Shown here: in pieces, positions 55,537 through 63,703 of the stretch
How the letters are laid out: each line of letters starts with the position of its first letter
Numbering within the stretch: position 1 is the first letter of the stretch
Program-made: the position numbers and the translations under genes
Origin: a bacterium
GTDB lineage: Bacteria > Electryoneota > RPQS01
Assembly (NCBI GenBank): GCA_016703065.1
Contig: JADJCU010000001.1
Location: forward strand, 248,001 to 312,000
Direction: 5' to 3'
DNA length: 64,000 nucleotides
The notes under the pieces: model-generated
Told to the model about the DNA's origin: nothing
The model's input: the letters and a program-made list of their open reading frames with translations, nothing else
The model's database searches: none

Positions 55537-56042
55537 AACTGCTGCTCTATTTACTGTGTTCGGCGCTCGGGCTGGGCTGCTCCAAACCTGATCATTCCGC
55601 CCCCGGCGTCCAGACACTGCGCACTGTCTCCCGCGACGATTCACTCTTTCTCGCGGAAGACCTCACCGAGTGGGGCTTTGACTTCTATTCCTATGAGCAA
55701 TGGGACTCCGGTCTGGTCAAGTTTAATCTTGCGCTGTCGTACGACTCGACTAACTCTCAAGCCTGGCACGGCCGTGCGCTAATGCTCGACACCCTGCATT
55801 TTGAGCAGGATGCCGAGTTCGCCTACCGACAAGCAGAGAAGTTAAACCCGCGCAATAAGCAGGCAATCTGGCACCTGGGCTGTTTTTATGCCCGCGCCGG
55901 CGAAAAGGACAAGGCGCTCCGGCAGCTCCGCACCGTCATTGCCCTCGACTCTTCTTATGCCATCGGCGTTCGCACCGAAGACTGTTGGACGCAACTCTGG
56001 CAGGACTCAGATTTCCTCCGAACCGTTGGCGCGCTGCCTTAG
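55533..56042 (+). CDS. TPR-repeat lipoprotein
   Basis: A 169-residue predicted lipoprotein; lipobox L-G-L-G-C with Cys16. Three tetratricopeptide-like repeats are visible between about 45 and 150 (W-G-F-D-F-Y-S-Y-E-Q-W-D-S-G-L-V-K-F-N-L-A-L, A-W-H-G-R-A-L-M-L, A-I-W-H-L-G-C-F-Y-A-R-A-G-E-K-D-K-A). TPR lipoproteins usually organise envelope complexes; no specific partner can be given. Its start overlaps the pyrD stop (ATGA), so it is the last gene of the tam-pyrD operon. Confidence 0.8.
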   Translation: MKLLLYLLCSALGLGCSKPDHSAPGVQTLRTVSRDDSLFLAEDLTEWGFDFYSYEQWDSGLVKFNLALSYDSTNSQAWHGRALMLDTLHFEQDAEFAYRQAEKLNPRNKQAIWHLGCFYARAGEKDKALRQLRTVIALDSSYAIGVRTEDCWTQLWQDSDFLRTVGALP

Positions 56043-56064
56043 CGCGAATCTACTACCTCAAATC

Positions 56065-56093
56065 AAAGCCCCCGGCATCGCGCCGGGGCTTTC
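56065..56093. terminator. Terminator between convergent genes
   Basis: Hairpin AAAGCCCCCGGC / GCCGGGGCTTT with one bulged base (56065-56091), then TCATCT. It serves the tam-pyrD operon on the plus strand and perhaps the M3 peptidase on the minus strand. Confidence 0.65.
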
Positions 56094-56099
56094 ATCTAC

Positions 56100-58019
56100 T
56101 TAGTCAAGGCCTGACGATTTCCGTTTTGCTTTCGGCTTCGTTTCCTTGGCGGCCTTCTGCTCGGCAAGCAGAACTTCAAGCTCGTCCACCAACTCGCCAA
56201 ACTTCTTCATGGCCGCTACTATCGGATCGGGAGTGGACATATCCACGCCCGCGCCCTTCAGCAGCTCCAACGGATACTTCGACGAACCGCCCGACAGGAA
56301 TCCGAGGTAATCCTTGAGCTCCTGCTCGCCGCCGTTCTGAACCCGCTCCGAAAGTGCAAGCGCCGCCGACATCGATGTCGCGTACTTATACACGTAGAAG
56401 TTCGAATAGAAATGCGGTATCCGTTCCCACGTGAAGTCATACTGCGGATCAATCACAACTTCCGGTGCATAATACTCCGAAGCCACCGTCCGGTATAACT
56501 CGCTCAACGACTCTGCCGTCAACGGCTCGCCGTTCTCGTACATCCGGTGCATTCTCAATTCGAAATCCGCAAACAGCGTCTGACGAATGATTGTGCCCTG
56601 AATATTGTCGATGTACTGATTCACATAGATCAATCGCTTCTCCGGATCCGTCTCCGTCGCAAGCAGGTAGTCCATCAACAGCGCTTCATTAAACGTTGAA
56701 GCGACTTCCGCAACGAAGATCGCGTAGTCCGCGTAAATCTGCGGCTGATACTTGTACGTGTGCCACGTGTGCATCGTGTGGCCCAATTCGTGAGCATTGG
56801 TGAACACGTCATCCAACGTGCCGTGATAGTTCAACAGCATATATGGATGGCTCTTGTAGCTGCCCCACGAATACGCGCCGCTGCGCTTCGCAGTGGTCTC
56901 ATACACGTCGACCCAGCGCTTCGAGAAGACATCTTCTACTCCGCCCATGTACTCCGGACCAAGAGGTTGAAGGGCGTTCTTAATCGTCGCGATTCCGGTC
57001 TCATAGTCCCAGTTCGGAGCTTCGCCGACGATCGGCGCGCTGAAATCGTAGAAGTGCAGTTCTTCGAGTCCAAGCGCTTCCCGGCGCAGTTTCGCGTACT
57101 TCTGCAGCGGTGCCAGATTCGCCTTTACCGTCGTAATCAAATTCAGGTACACCGTCGTGTCGACGTTGTCATTGTCTACCGCCATGTGCAGCGCCGAATT
57201 GTAACCGCGAGCGCGCGCCTGAAAGACCTCCGCACCCACGTTTGCCGCCATCAGGCTCGCCATCGTGTTCTTGTACTTCGAATACTCGTCGTGCAGCGCG
57301 ACTGCCGCGGCCCGGCGGACCTTAGGACTCCCGCTCTCCATCAAGGCGCGGTATTTTCCTTCCGTCAGCTTGATCATCTTGCCGTCGTCGCCCTTGATTT
57401 CCGGAAACTGAATATCCGTGTTTCGCAGCGCTTCGGCAGCGGTCTCGGCCTGATTGAAGACCTCATTCGACATCGACATCAGCTTCTCTTCGTCCGACGA
57501 CAGCACGTAAGCCTTCTGCCGCATCTCGTTCGCGATGTATTGCTTGTAAAGGTCGAGACCCTTAACATCCTTATACCACTTCGTCAAATTCGCGTCCGTG
57601 ATCGAGGTCAACTCCGGAGCGAACCACGACAATGTCGAGCCGAACTTCGCGGTAATAACATCCGATCGGTCACGCAGCGTAATGTACTCCTCTACACGCG
57701 TGTCCAAATGGTGCGACATGTTCGCATACGTCGTCAGATTCTCCAAGTGACCGCCGACCTCAACCGACAAATCGAGAAATGCCTTCAGGTCCTTGCCGGA
57801 TTTGCCAACCTTCCCTTTAAAGGCTTCCAATTCCGGAAGCTTGCTTTCGATCCACGCGTAGTCTGCTTCCCAGGCCGCGTTGTCTGCATACATCGCAGTC
57901 AAGTCCCACTTGTACTTATCCTCAACGTCCGTCCGCTCTAATTCCTGCGCTTTCGCGACCCACACCAGACCAAGCACTGTCATCAAAATCCCGGCAAACC
58001 TGATGGTCCATGTTCTCAT
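56100..58019 (-). CDS. pepF: M3-family oligoendopeptidase F-like metallopeptidase, exported
   Basis: A 639-residue zinc peptidase with an N-terminal signal peptide (1-24, ending A-K-A-Q). The catalytic HELGH is at 410-414 in N-A-H-E-L-G-H-T-M-H-T, with the third ligand Glu in the following helix (T-F-N-E-A-L-L). The C-terminus carries Y-K-Y-A-T-S-M-S-A-A-L, typical of PepF/M3B. Most PepF are cytoplasmic; the signal peptide suggests a periplasmic version degrading oligopeptides. The tail is Lys-rich. ATG 58019 follows GAGGAGACG; a promoter lies at 58081-58109. Confidence 0.92.
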   Translation of the reverse strand: MRTWTIRFAGILMTVLGLVWVAKAQELERTDVEDKYKWDLTAMYADNAAWEADYAWIESKLPELEAFKGKVGKSGKDLKAFLDLSVEVGGHLENLTTYANMSHHLDTRVEEYITLRDRSDVITAKFGSTLSWFAPELTSITDANLTKWYKDVKGLDLYKQYIANEMRQKAYVLSSDEEKLMSMSNEVFNQAETAAEALRNTDIQFPEIKGDDGKMIKLTEGKYRALMESGSPKVRRAAAVALHDEYSKYKNTMASLMAANVGAEVFQARARGYNSALHMAVDNDNVDTTVYLNLITTVKANLAPLQKYAKLRREALGLEELHFYDFSAPIVGEAPNWDYETGIATIKNALQPLGPEYMGGVEDVFSKRWVDVYETTAKRSGAYSWGSYKSHPYMLLNYHGTLDDVFTNAHELGHTMHTWHTYKYQPQIYADYAIFVAEVASTFNEALLMDYLLATETDPEKRLIYVNQYIDNIQGTIIRQTLFADFELRMHRMYENGEPLTAESLSELYRTVASEYYAPEVVIDPQYDFTWERIPHFYSNFYVYKYATSMSAALALSERVQNGGEQELKDYLGFLSGGSSKYPLELLKGAGVDMSTPDPIVAAMKKFGELVDELEVLLAEQKAAKETKPKAKRKSSGLD

Positions 58020-58080
58020 GCCGCTCGTCTCCTCGCTTCGCTGAATATGTAATTGCTCTGCCAATATTCTAAGAGACTGA

Positions 58081-58109
58081 ATACTAACCCCTTTGTGGCA
58101 GAGTTGCAA
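58081..58109 (-). promoter_or_regulatory. Promoter of the M3 peptidase gene
   Basis: Minus strand: TTGCAA (58109-58104), 17-bp spacer, TAGTAT (58086-58081); about 62 nt ahead of the ATG. Confidence 0.55.
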
Positions 58110-58323
58110 GCCCCAAACACAACATTTTCTTGGCTATTCTCAAACTCATAATATTCAATACTTTTGCGTAGATAATTGAGTTTAGTTTTTCGCAGGCGCG
58201 AACCCGCAGGAAGAGGCATTGCAAACGGGCCTTGTCAAAACTGACTGGACATGTACCTAATTTGTCCGCCACTTACCGTGTTAGAGACCCGGTACATTCA
58301 TGGTTTTCTCTGTGCAACATCCC
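58110..58323. other. AT-rich spacer without a gene
   Basis: Together with the stretch to 58662 this is the longest gap in the window. This left part is AT-rich and codes for nothing I can support; the right part holds the candidate small RNA and the next promoter. Confidence 0.5.
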
Positions 58324-58352
58324 TTGACTCCGCACTCGCCAACCCCGATATT
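58324..58352 (+). promoter_or_regulatory. Promoter without a downstream protein gene
   Basis: TTGACT (58324-58329), 17-bp spacer, GATATT (58347-58352). It fits the promoter pattern of this genome and points to the candidate RNA ending in the terminator at 58481-58512. Confidence 0.5.
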
Positions 58353-58358
58353 CTTGCT

Positions 58359-58512
58359 GTTAGCATTCAGCCGTGCAGGCGACGAGACGGACGATTATGC
58401 AGAGACTAATGTCGCGGTATTGTGTGAGATGATTTGATAGCTTGTTTACAGCATTGCGTTTGCTCTGGCGGATGGCGGCACAAGCCCCCGGTAATACCGG
58501 GGGCTTGTTGTT
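58359..58512 (+). ncRNA. Candidate small RNA of about 150 nt
   Basis: A promoter-like pair (58324-58352) and a strong terminator delimit a transcript of about 150 nt with no convincing reading frame. The terminator stem is CAAGCCCCCGGT (58481-58492) with ACCGGGGGCTTG (58496-58507), perfect, with an AAT loop and TTGTTTG after it. No known RNA family is recognised. Confidence 0.4.
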
Positions 58513-58579
58513 TGTCGGCACCTCGTCTCCGCGCGACAGCATCAGCGTTAGAGTATAACTCCATTGACCCCCAAACACG

Positions 58580-58608
58580 TTGACTTCTCGCAACTTCTTC
58601 CCTATCTT
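58580..58608 (+). promoter_or_regulatory. Promoter of the beta-helix/repeat protein pair
   Basis: TTGACT (58580-58585), 17-bp spacer, TATCTT (58603-58608), 54 bp ahead of the ATG at 58663. Confidence 0.6.
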
Positions 58609-58662
58609 TGCAATTCGCTTCTATTCTCGTATTTCAATCCTCAAACACGGCGGACATCCTTC

Positions 58663-59742
58663 ATGAACCTGTATCGCGCACTCTTTATTGCGGCCCTTTG
58701 CTGCGTATCGCTCGCCAACGCTACCATCCGCTACGTGTCCCCCAACCCCGGATCGGCACCCTACGCGACCATTACCGCGGCACATGCCGCTGCCGTGACC
58801 GGTGACACCGTCGTCGTCGGACCCGGTAACTATCCCGAAGCCCTCGCCGTCTCGGGCAAGAAAATCCACCTGATCGGCGCCGGTTGGGATGTCTGCACCT
58901 GGCAGGGCTACCTGCAATTCCATAACACCGTGGCCAACGGATCAGCCGTTGAAGGATTCCGCTTCACTGCGGCCGGCTCGCACTCGATATATTGCCTCAC
59001 CAATGTCGACTCCGTCACGGTCCGCCGTTGCTTCATAACGCCTACCGCCAGCCTGATGTCCGTGTATTCAACCGCTGGAAGAATGTACGTCAGCGACTGC
59101 GTGCTGAATTCCAGCAGCAACGCTGCTTTCTACATTCAAAACAGCGCCAACGGCAATATCGTCATCCGCAACACCGCTTTCAACTGCGTTACCCCCAACA
59201 ACGCCTACACCGCTATCGCCGGTCCCAACAACGGCACCGTCGAAATCTACAACTGTGTCTTCTTGAACTTCACTCGCCAATTCGATCTCTCCGGTGTCCC
59301 ACAGGTCATCGGTCTCAACAACATCTTCTGGGATTGGAATACAACCGCTACTTACGGGAACTTGCCGGTCGGCTCCGTCTTCGAATACTCCGCCGCCGGA
59401 CAGGGTGCACCGGCTTTCCCCGCCAACTTCTCGAACAACATCTCGCTGGGAACAAACAATCCTTTCGTCAACTACGACAACACCAGCTACACATTCGGAA
59501 CGACTGATCTGCATCTGAACACAAATACAGGCGGGAATCTCTGTCGGGATGCGGGCTACCCGTCCATTCAAGACCTCGACAGCACGGCCTCTGACCTCGG
59601 TGTCTACGGCGGACCCAAGCCGATGGTCGATCTCGGCATTCCGGCCTTTCCCTTTGCACTGAGTCTGGTCATCGACAACCTCGTTGAAGTCGGCGACAGC
59701 GTCAACGTCACATCCACGGGCCGCATCGGGCCGCGCTACTAA
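58663..59742 (+). CDS. Secreted right-handed beta-helix protein
   Basis: A 359-residue exported protein. The signal peptide (1-20) is followed by I-R-Y-V-S-P-N-P-G-S-A-P-Y-A-T-I and V-T-G-D-T-V-V-V-G-P-G-N-Y-P-E, the entry of a pectate-lyase-like parallel beta-helix. Rungs follow as V-T-V-R-R-C-F-I-T, M-Y-V-S-D-C-V-L-N-S and V-E-I-Y-N-C-V-F-L-N. The end (D-L-G-V-Y-G-G) is the usual finishing motif of such secreted repeat proteins. No YPNPFN tail. The next gene starts 18 bp later and is also secreted. Confidence 0.85.
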   Translation: MNLYRALFIAALCCVSLANATIRYVSPNPGSAPYATITAAHAAAVTGDTVVVGPGNYPEALAVSGKKIHLIGAGWDVCTWQGYLQFHNTVANGSAVEGFRFTAAGSHSIYCLTNVDSVTVRRCFITPTASLMSVYSTAGRMYVSDCVLNSSSNAAFYIQNSANGNIVIRNTAFNCVTPNNAYTAIAGPNNGTVEIYNCVFLNFTRQFDLSGVPQVIGLNNIFWDWNTTATYGNLPVGSVFEYSAAGQGAPAFPANFSNNISLGTNNPFVNYDNTSYTFGTTDLHLNTNTGGNLCRDAGYPSIQDLDSTASDLGVYGGPKPMVDLGIPAFPFALSLVIDNLVEVGDSVNVTSTGRIGPRY

Positions 59743-59760
59743 GCGAGGGACATATATCCT

Positions 59761-61449
59761 ATGAAACGGAGCCTGCTGCTGCTCTGTCTGTTGTGTTGCG
59801 TGCAGGCGCTCTCCGCCCTTACGCTCACACAAGCCGAGTATTTCCTCAACACCGACCCCGGTCTGAGAAACGGCATCGCCATTCCTATCTCGCCGGGCGA
59901 TGACGTAAGCATCACCTTGCTGATGATCCCGTCCACAATGCTCGATTCAAATGCGTCCCATGACGTGTTCATCCGCTACCGTGCCGACGACGGCCTCTGG
60001 AGCAACACCGAGCGCCGGCACTTCTTCGCGCATTTCCCCATTGCCAGCGGATACGCCGGGCGCGATATCACCGCCGTTGAGTACTGGTTTGATGATCAAT
60101 CTCCCATCTTTGTCGAAACCGACGACGACCCGACCATGACGTGGGCCGCGCTGATTCCGACATCCGGCCTGACCACCAACCGCGCGCACAAGTTCTCCAC
60201 CCGCTTCTTCGGGTCGCACGGACAAGTCGGTGCCGTCGAATCCCGTTACTTCTTTATTCACGAACCCATTCCCGGTATCTGGTACAGCCGTGATGTCACT
60301 CATGTCGAATACCAGTTCGACTCCAATCCACCCGTGCTGATCGACCTTGTGAATAGTCAGGAGATTGACTGGATCAGCCTGCTCCCGACCACCGGGCTGC
60401 AGGTCAATATGCAGCACAAGCTCACCGTCCGCTATTTCGATGAAGACGGCAAGTGGAGTAACCCGGAAGCCCGCTACTTCTTCGCAATTCAATCACAAAG
60501 CGGAACGGTCGAGTATTTCGAGATCACGCATGTCGAATACTCCTACGACGACGTCAACCCCATGCTTGTAGACGTCACCGATGGCCAAAGCGTCAGCTAC
60601 GCCGCGCTCATCGCGTCGCTCGGACTGCAAGTCAACCATGCGCACAAACTCTCCGTCCGCTATCTCGACAGCCGCGGCCTCTGGAGTAATTCCGAAGCCC
60701 GCTACGTGTTCGTCCACGAAAGCCCCATCGGTGTGGTCACGTGGTTTGACGTGGCGGCCGTGGAATACTGGATCGACGGCGGCGCGCCGCTCCAAGTGGA
60801 CATTGCCGATGCGCACAATGTCAGCTATGCTGGACTTGTGGCGCACAATGCCGGTCCGGGACCGCACCATTTCTACTTCCGCTATGTGGAAGCGAGCGGA
60901 CAGGTGAGCAACACGGAGCACCTCCCCTTCTTTGTCTGGAGCGGAGCCGGCCCCAGCTCTGCCGCAAGACTCGCAGGAGCAGAGTACTTCGTCAACGCCG
61001 ACCCCGGGATGGGCAACGGAGTGCAGATTACCTTCCCGCAGGATGGCGCATGGGACGAACAGGATGAAAACACGCTCACGGTCCTGACTGGTCTGCCGGT
61101 CGGCGTGCATCGCTTCGGTATTCGCTTCAAAGATGAAGTCGGCAACTGGAGTCACACGCTCGCCGATACCTTCGTCGTCGGCCCGGCCCTCGTGATTTCG
61201 ATTTCGGGGAATGACATTGTCCTGAGTTGGATTGCCAACCCTGACAATATTCCCTTCCACATCTATCGCGCCCCCGGCGTCGAAGGTCCTTACACCGAAA
61301 TCGGCACCTCGAATTCCTTGAGCTACACCGACACCGGCATTCTCAACACTGAGTCCCGCCGCGTCTATCACATCACCACGACGAACAACGGCATCTTGTC
61401 GAGCTTTAGATTGCCGGAAACGCCACCCGCGCAAAAACACATCGACTAA
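59761..61449 (+). CDS. Secreted protein of six repeats of about 76 residues
   Basis: A 562-residue exported protein (signal peptide 1-19). Its body is built of six copies of a unit spaced 74-80 residues apart, each beginning with a x-x-x-E-Y-x-x-D/N motif at about residues 24, 104, 181, 257, 333 and 407. The units continue with G-L-x-x-N-x-x-H-K and R-Y-x-D-x-x-G-x-W-S-N-x-E-x-R-Y-F-F. The first and last units share A-E-Y-F-x-N-x-D-P-G-x-x-N-G. The final 80 residues resemble a fibronectin type III domain (V-L-S-W-I-A-N-P-D-N-I-P-F-H-I-Y-R). It has no sorting tail. Function unknown; adhesion is plausible. Confidence 0.75.
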   Translation: MKRSLLLLCLLCCVQALSALTLTQAEYFLNTDPGLRNGIAIPISPGDDVSITLLMIPSTMLDSNASHDVFIRYRADDGLWSNTERRHFFAHFPIASGYAGRDITAVEYWFDDQSPIFVETDDDPTMTWAALIPTSGLTTNRAHKFSTRFFGSHGQVGAVESRYFFIHEPIPGIWYSRDVTHVEYQFDSNPPVLIDLVNSQEIDWISLLPTTGLQVNMQHKLTVRYFDEDGKWSNPEARYFFAIQSQSGTVEYFEITHVEYSYDDVNPMLVDVTDGQSVSYAALIASLGLQVNHAHKLSVRYLDSRGLWSNSEARYVFVHESPIGVVTWFDVAAVEYWIDGGAPLQVDIADAHNVSYAGLVAHNAGPGPHHFYFRYVEASGQVSNTEHLPFFVWSGAGPSSAARLAGAEYFVNADPGMGNGVQITFPQDGAWDEQDENTLTVLTGLPVGVHRFGIRFKDEVGNWSHTLADTFVVGPALVISISGNDIVLSWIANPDNIPFHIYRAPGVEGPYTEIGTSNSLSYTDTGILNTESRRVYHITTTNNGILSSFRLPETPPAQKHID

Positions 61450-61455
61450 CAACTA

Positions 61456-61481
61456 AAACGGCGACCCGCGGGTCGCCGTTT
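61456..61481. terminator. Perfect palindromic bidirectional terminator
   Basis: A 26-bp exact palindrome starting AAACGGCGACCC and ending in TTT then CTT. Located between the repeat-protein gene (plus) and the HEAT-repeat gene (minus). Confidence 0.8.
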
Positions 61482-61505
61482 CTTATGTGCAATTGCGTCA
61501 AGCTC

Positions 61506-62030
61506 CTACTTCGTCGGCTTCTGAATCGTCTTGAGCGCCTTGACATAGTGGCTCTTCACACCATTGTTCTCTTCGCTCGCTGCCAATTTCTCGAAGACCG
61601 GCACGAGCTTTGCCCGCGTCTTGGGGTTGGCCTTGGCAATCGCGGCCAGCGCCAATGCTGCGGCCCAGCGGACAATCGTCCCGTCGTGTTTCGAATTTAA
61701 GAGCAACGACGGGATAGACGCAGAGACTTCTGTGGGAAAGGCCTGGGCGCAGTTAGCAATCACCCGGCTGGCCTCGCGCTGAATCGCCGGGGCCAAGTTA
61801 GAAGTCTCGCCTATTATCCACTCGAGCTGACGTGCGGCGGTTTCGGGTTCCGTGCGCGTGACCTCCTCGATCGCTTCGAGAATCTGTGCTCGCTCAGGCC
61901 ATTTTGCGCGCTCATAATACGTGCGCAGCTCGGCGATGCCTGTCTCCGCCGATCTCGCCCTATCGCACAGTACCGCAATTCGCGCTTTGCCTTTGTAGGT
62001 TTTGAAAATGGTGCCAATATCTGTCAGCAC
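61506..62030 (-). CDS. HEAT-repeat-like protein
   Basis: A 174-residue soluble protein with helical repeats of HEAT type. I-Q-R-E-A-S-R-V-I-A-N-C-A-Q-A-F-P and I-V-R-W-A-A-A-L-A-L-A-A-I-A-K-A-N-P are typical second helices, with Arg/Asp positions of the family. HEAT scaffolds bind partner proteins; none can be named. A basic N-terminus and C-terminus flank them. It sits 21 bp after the cupredoxin-like gene on the same strand, so the two may be co-transcribed. Confidence 0.75.
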   Translation of the reverse strand: MLTDIGTIFKTYKGKARIAVLCDRARSAETGIAELRTYYERAKWPERAQILEAIEEVTRTEPETAARQLEWIIGETSNLAPAIQREASRVIANCAQAFPTEVSASIPSLLLNSKHDGTIVRWAAALALAAIAKANPKTRAKLVPVFEKLAASEENNGVKSHYVKALKTIQKPTK

Positions 62031-62051
62031 TTTGTCACCCTGTAAGAGCGG

Positions 62052-62432
62052 TCACCCGACTCGCATCACCCCTGCCGTACGTTCCGTCCCCAACACGATT
62101 TTGAACTTCCCCTTCTGCTCGGGATAGAATGCAATCACCGTCGTGTGCCCCGCTGGCAGCAATTCGTAGATCTCAAGCTCGTTGATCTCGAGAATCTCGT
62201 CATCCGGCTCCGTGTCAAACCGGTGAATCAGCCATTGCACCGGCAGATTACACGTGATGTCGTACTCGACGGGCTCAAGGACTCCGTTCTTCAGTTTGGA
62301 CTCAAACTGCTGCAGCTTGCGCTCCTCCCGAGGCACCCGGTGACCGGACCTGCCCCGAAAATAAAAATACCAAAAGACCGCCGCCACGAATGCCACCCCG
62401 GCAACCATCTTCCAAAAGCTTATAATATCCAC
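62052..62432 (-). CDS. Membrane-anchored cupredoxin-like protein without obvious copper site
   Basis: A 126-residue protein with one N-terminal membrane helix (about 5-25) and a soluble domain. The strands V-E-Y-D-I-T-C-N-L-P-V-Q-W-L-I-H-R-F, I-Y-E-L-L-P-A-G-H-T-T-V-I-A-F-Y-P and G-K-F-K-I-V-L-G follow the order of the EfeO/cupredoxin_1-like fold. The ligand loop that would hold Cys-His-Met (C-G-x-x-x-x-H...M) reads L-G-T-E-R-T-A-G-V-M instead, so type 1 copper binding is unlikely. Other cytochrome-oxidase-like or metal-sensing roles cannot be excluded. Placement in the family is tentative. Confidence 0.5.
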   Translation of the reverse strand: MDIISFWKMVAGVAFVAAVFWYFYFRGRSGHRVPREERKLQQFESKLKNGVLEPVEYDITCNLPVQWLIHRFDTEPDDEILEINELEIYELLPAGHTTVIAFYPEQKGKFKIVLGTERTAGVMRVG

Positions 62433-62652
62433 TTAACCCTCAATGTTCTATTCTGCAACCTAATTTATAACATTTCCTTAACAACGCAAGTCATAATTTA
62501 ATTCAACATCAAAACACTTCACGTCCAAGTACTGAGCGGGCCTATGAGAAACCGGGAACATTCGTGAAAGCTGGTTCGTATTATTCTTGAAGCCGGAGGA
62601 ATTCAGGGGCCTCCGTTGCTCGGCAGCCAATCAACACAGAAAGGACTGGACC

Positions 62653-62919
62653 ATGGTGATTCTCAGCGTACAAGAGGCTGCGAAGTTTCTCGGTAAAACC
62701 CCGGCCGCTCTTCGTAACGGGTATAAGCGGTGGGGTGTTCCACACTTCCGGCTCGGCGGGCAGATTAAGTTCACCCAAGAAGCCCTCCAAGAGTGGGTGG
62801 AAAAAGGGATGACCGTTGAGTCGGTCGACCCGGCCGCTGCGGCCAAGAATGGCCGGCGCGCCCGTCGGGCTCCGGTGGAAACTAAAGCGACTTCGCACTC
62901 TGGAACCCGCATCGGGTAA
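62653..62919 (+). CDS. Excisionase/MerR-like helix-turn-helix protein
   Basis: An 88-residue DNA-binding protein. The N-terminal part (L-S-V-Q-E-A-A-K-F-L-G-K-T-P-A-A-L-R-N-G) is a winged-helix excisionase-type HTH, continued by W-G-V-P-H-F-R-L-G-G-Q-I-K-F-T-Q-E-A-L-Q-E-W; this is the HTH_17 fold. The C-terminal 25 residues are Ala/Arg/Lys-rich (A-K-N-G-R-R-A-R-R-A-P). ATG 62653 follows AGAAAGGA. No integrase or phage gene lies near, so it is more likely a small regulator than a phage excisionase. A terminator follows at 62946. Confidence 0.85.
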   Translation: MVILSVQEAAKFLGKTPAALRNGYKRWGVPHFRLGGQIKFTQEALQEWVEKGMTVESVDPAAAAKNGRRARRAPVETKATSHSGTRIG

Positions 62920-62945
62920 ATCCGGAGCTAAGGACCTATGTACAG

Positions 62946-62972
62946 ACGGGCGGTAGACATACCGCCCGTTTC
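62946..62972 (+). terminator. Terminator after the HTH gene
   Basis: Stem ACGGGCGGT (62946-62954) / ACCGCCCGT (62961-62969) with a 6-base loop, then TTCTC. Confidence 0.75.
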
Positions 62973-63038
62973 TCGTTGACCCGGAACCGATCTTGGGGCG
63001 CACCCCGACTCCGGCAGAAATCTCTATTTCCCTTGGAT

Positions 63039-63067
63039 TTGGAGATTCGACTTTTCTTTCGTATATT
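63039..63067 (+). promoter_or_regulatory. Promoter of the first RRM gene
   Basis: TTGGAG (63039-63044), 17-bp spacer, TATATT (63062-63067). The -35, part of the spacer (ATTC-GACTTTTCTTT) and the -10 are shared with the promoter at 63704. Confidence 0.65.
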
Positions 63068-63285
63068 GATTTCCAGTATCACGGACGGGGCCTGCCCCGC
63101 TACCGTGAGACAAAGTTCGCGATTTCGGTTTGTGTTCCTGTCCGTTGTTTCGCCGATATGTCCCTCGTCGATTCCGCAGCAGTTTTCACGGAAGTCGTTC
63201 GAGGGCGTTTTGCTCTCAAAAATCTGATCTGTTGATTGCGCAAGTCGTTTATTCGCAGATTTTTAGGGACAATGGAGAAATGACG
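63068..63285 (+). promoter_or_regulatory. Conserved 5' leader of the first RRM gene
   Basis: An untranslated leader of about 210 nt between promoter and start codon. It shares ordered blocks with the leader at 63733-63953: TCGCGATTTC (63117), GTTTCGCCGAT (63147), TGTCCCTC (63159), CACGGAAGTCGTT (63187) and AGGGACAATGGAGAAATG (63265). Such conservation in an untranslated region suggests a structured regulatory RNA, for example cold-responsive or autoregulatory. Confidence 0.6.
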
Positions 63286-63564
63286 ATGGCAACACGTCTT
63301 TATGTCGGAAACCTCCCGTTCAGTGCAACGGAAGATGAAGTTCGTACCCTGTTCAGCGAATTCGGTACGGTTGAAACCGCAGAATTGGTCATGGATCGCG
63401 ATACCGGTCGTCCGCGTGGCTTCGGCTTCGTGCAGATGGACGCCGAAGGCGCCGCAGCTGCGATCAAGAAGCTCGATGGCCGTGACATGGGCGGTCGGGC
63501 CCTGAACGTCAACGAGGCCAAGGAGCGTACCGCCTCCCGCCCCCGTCGCGAAAACAACTGGTAA
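63286..63564 (+). CDS. RRM-domain RNA-binding protein (first copy)
   Basis: A 92-residue protein formed by one RNA-recognition motif and a short basic tail. RNP2 is L-Y-V-G-N-L at 5-10 and RNP1 is R-G-F-G-F-V-Q-M at 44-51, with the aromatic residues needed for stacking on RNA bases (the last RNP1 position is Met rather than Phe/Tyr). Similar small RRM proteins in cyanobacteria and other bacteria are cold-induced RNA chaperones. Two ATGs stand 6 bp apart; the second (63286) is at the better distance, 8 nt, from GGAG. A long conserved leader precedes the gene and a second copy follows. Confidence 0.93.
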   Translation: MATRLYVGNLPFSATEDEVRTLFSEFGTVETAELVMDRDTGRPRGFGFVQMDAEGAAAAIKKLDGRDMGGRALNVNEAKERTASRPRRENNW

Positions 63565-63657
63565 CCAGCCTTCCGCTGGACCGGCTGTACTGACCCAGGC
63601 TCTTGCGGGCTGAGGCAGCGCGACAGCAAGGTTGGCAGCTTCAATGCAAGCCAAAAG

Positions 63658-63685
63658 GCCTGCCCCGGAAGGGGTGGGCTTTTTT
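63658..63685 (+). terminator. Rho-independent terminator of the first RRM gene
   Basis: Stem GCCTGCCCC (63658-63666) / GGGGTGGGC (63671-63679) with two wobble pairs, GGAA loop and T6. Confidence 0.88.
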
Positions 63686-63703
63686 GCGCGCGGTCGAACG
63701 GAT

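Noticed and set aside
56760..57941. A 393-residue open frame on the plus strand
   Set aside because: Antisense to the M3 peptidase with its HELGH motif; composition is typical of a shadow frame.
58360..58593. A 77-residue open frame on the minus strand
   Set aside because: It would run through the hairpin at 58481-58507 and the promoter of the next gene, and has no domain character.
62653..62919. Excisionase-like gene as sign of a prophage or integrative element
   Set aside because: No integrase, attachment repeats, phage genes or composition break nearby; small HTH_17 proteins are common outside mobile elements.
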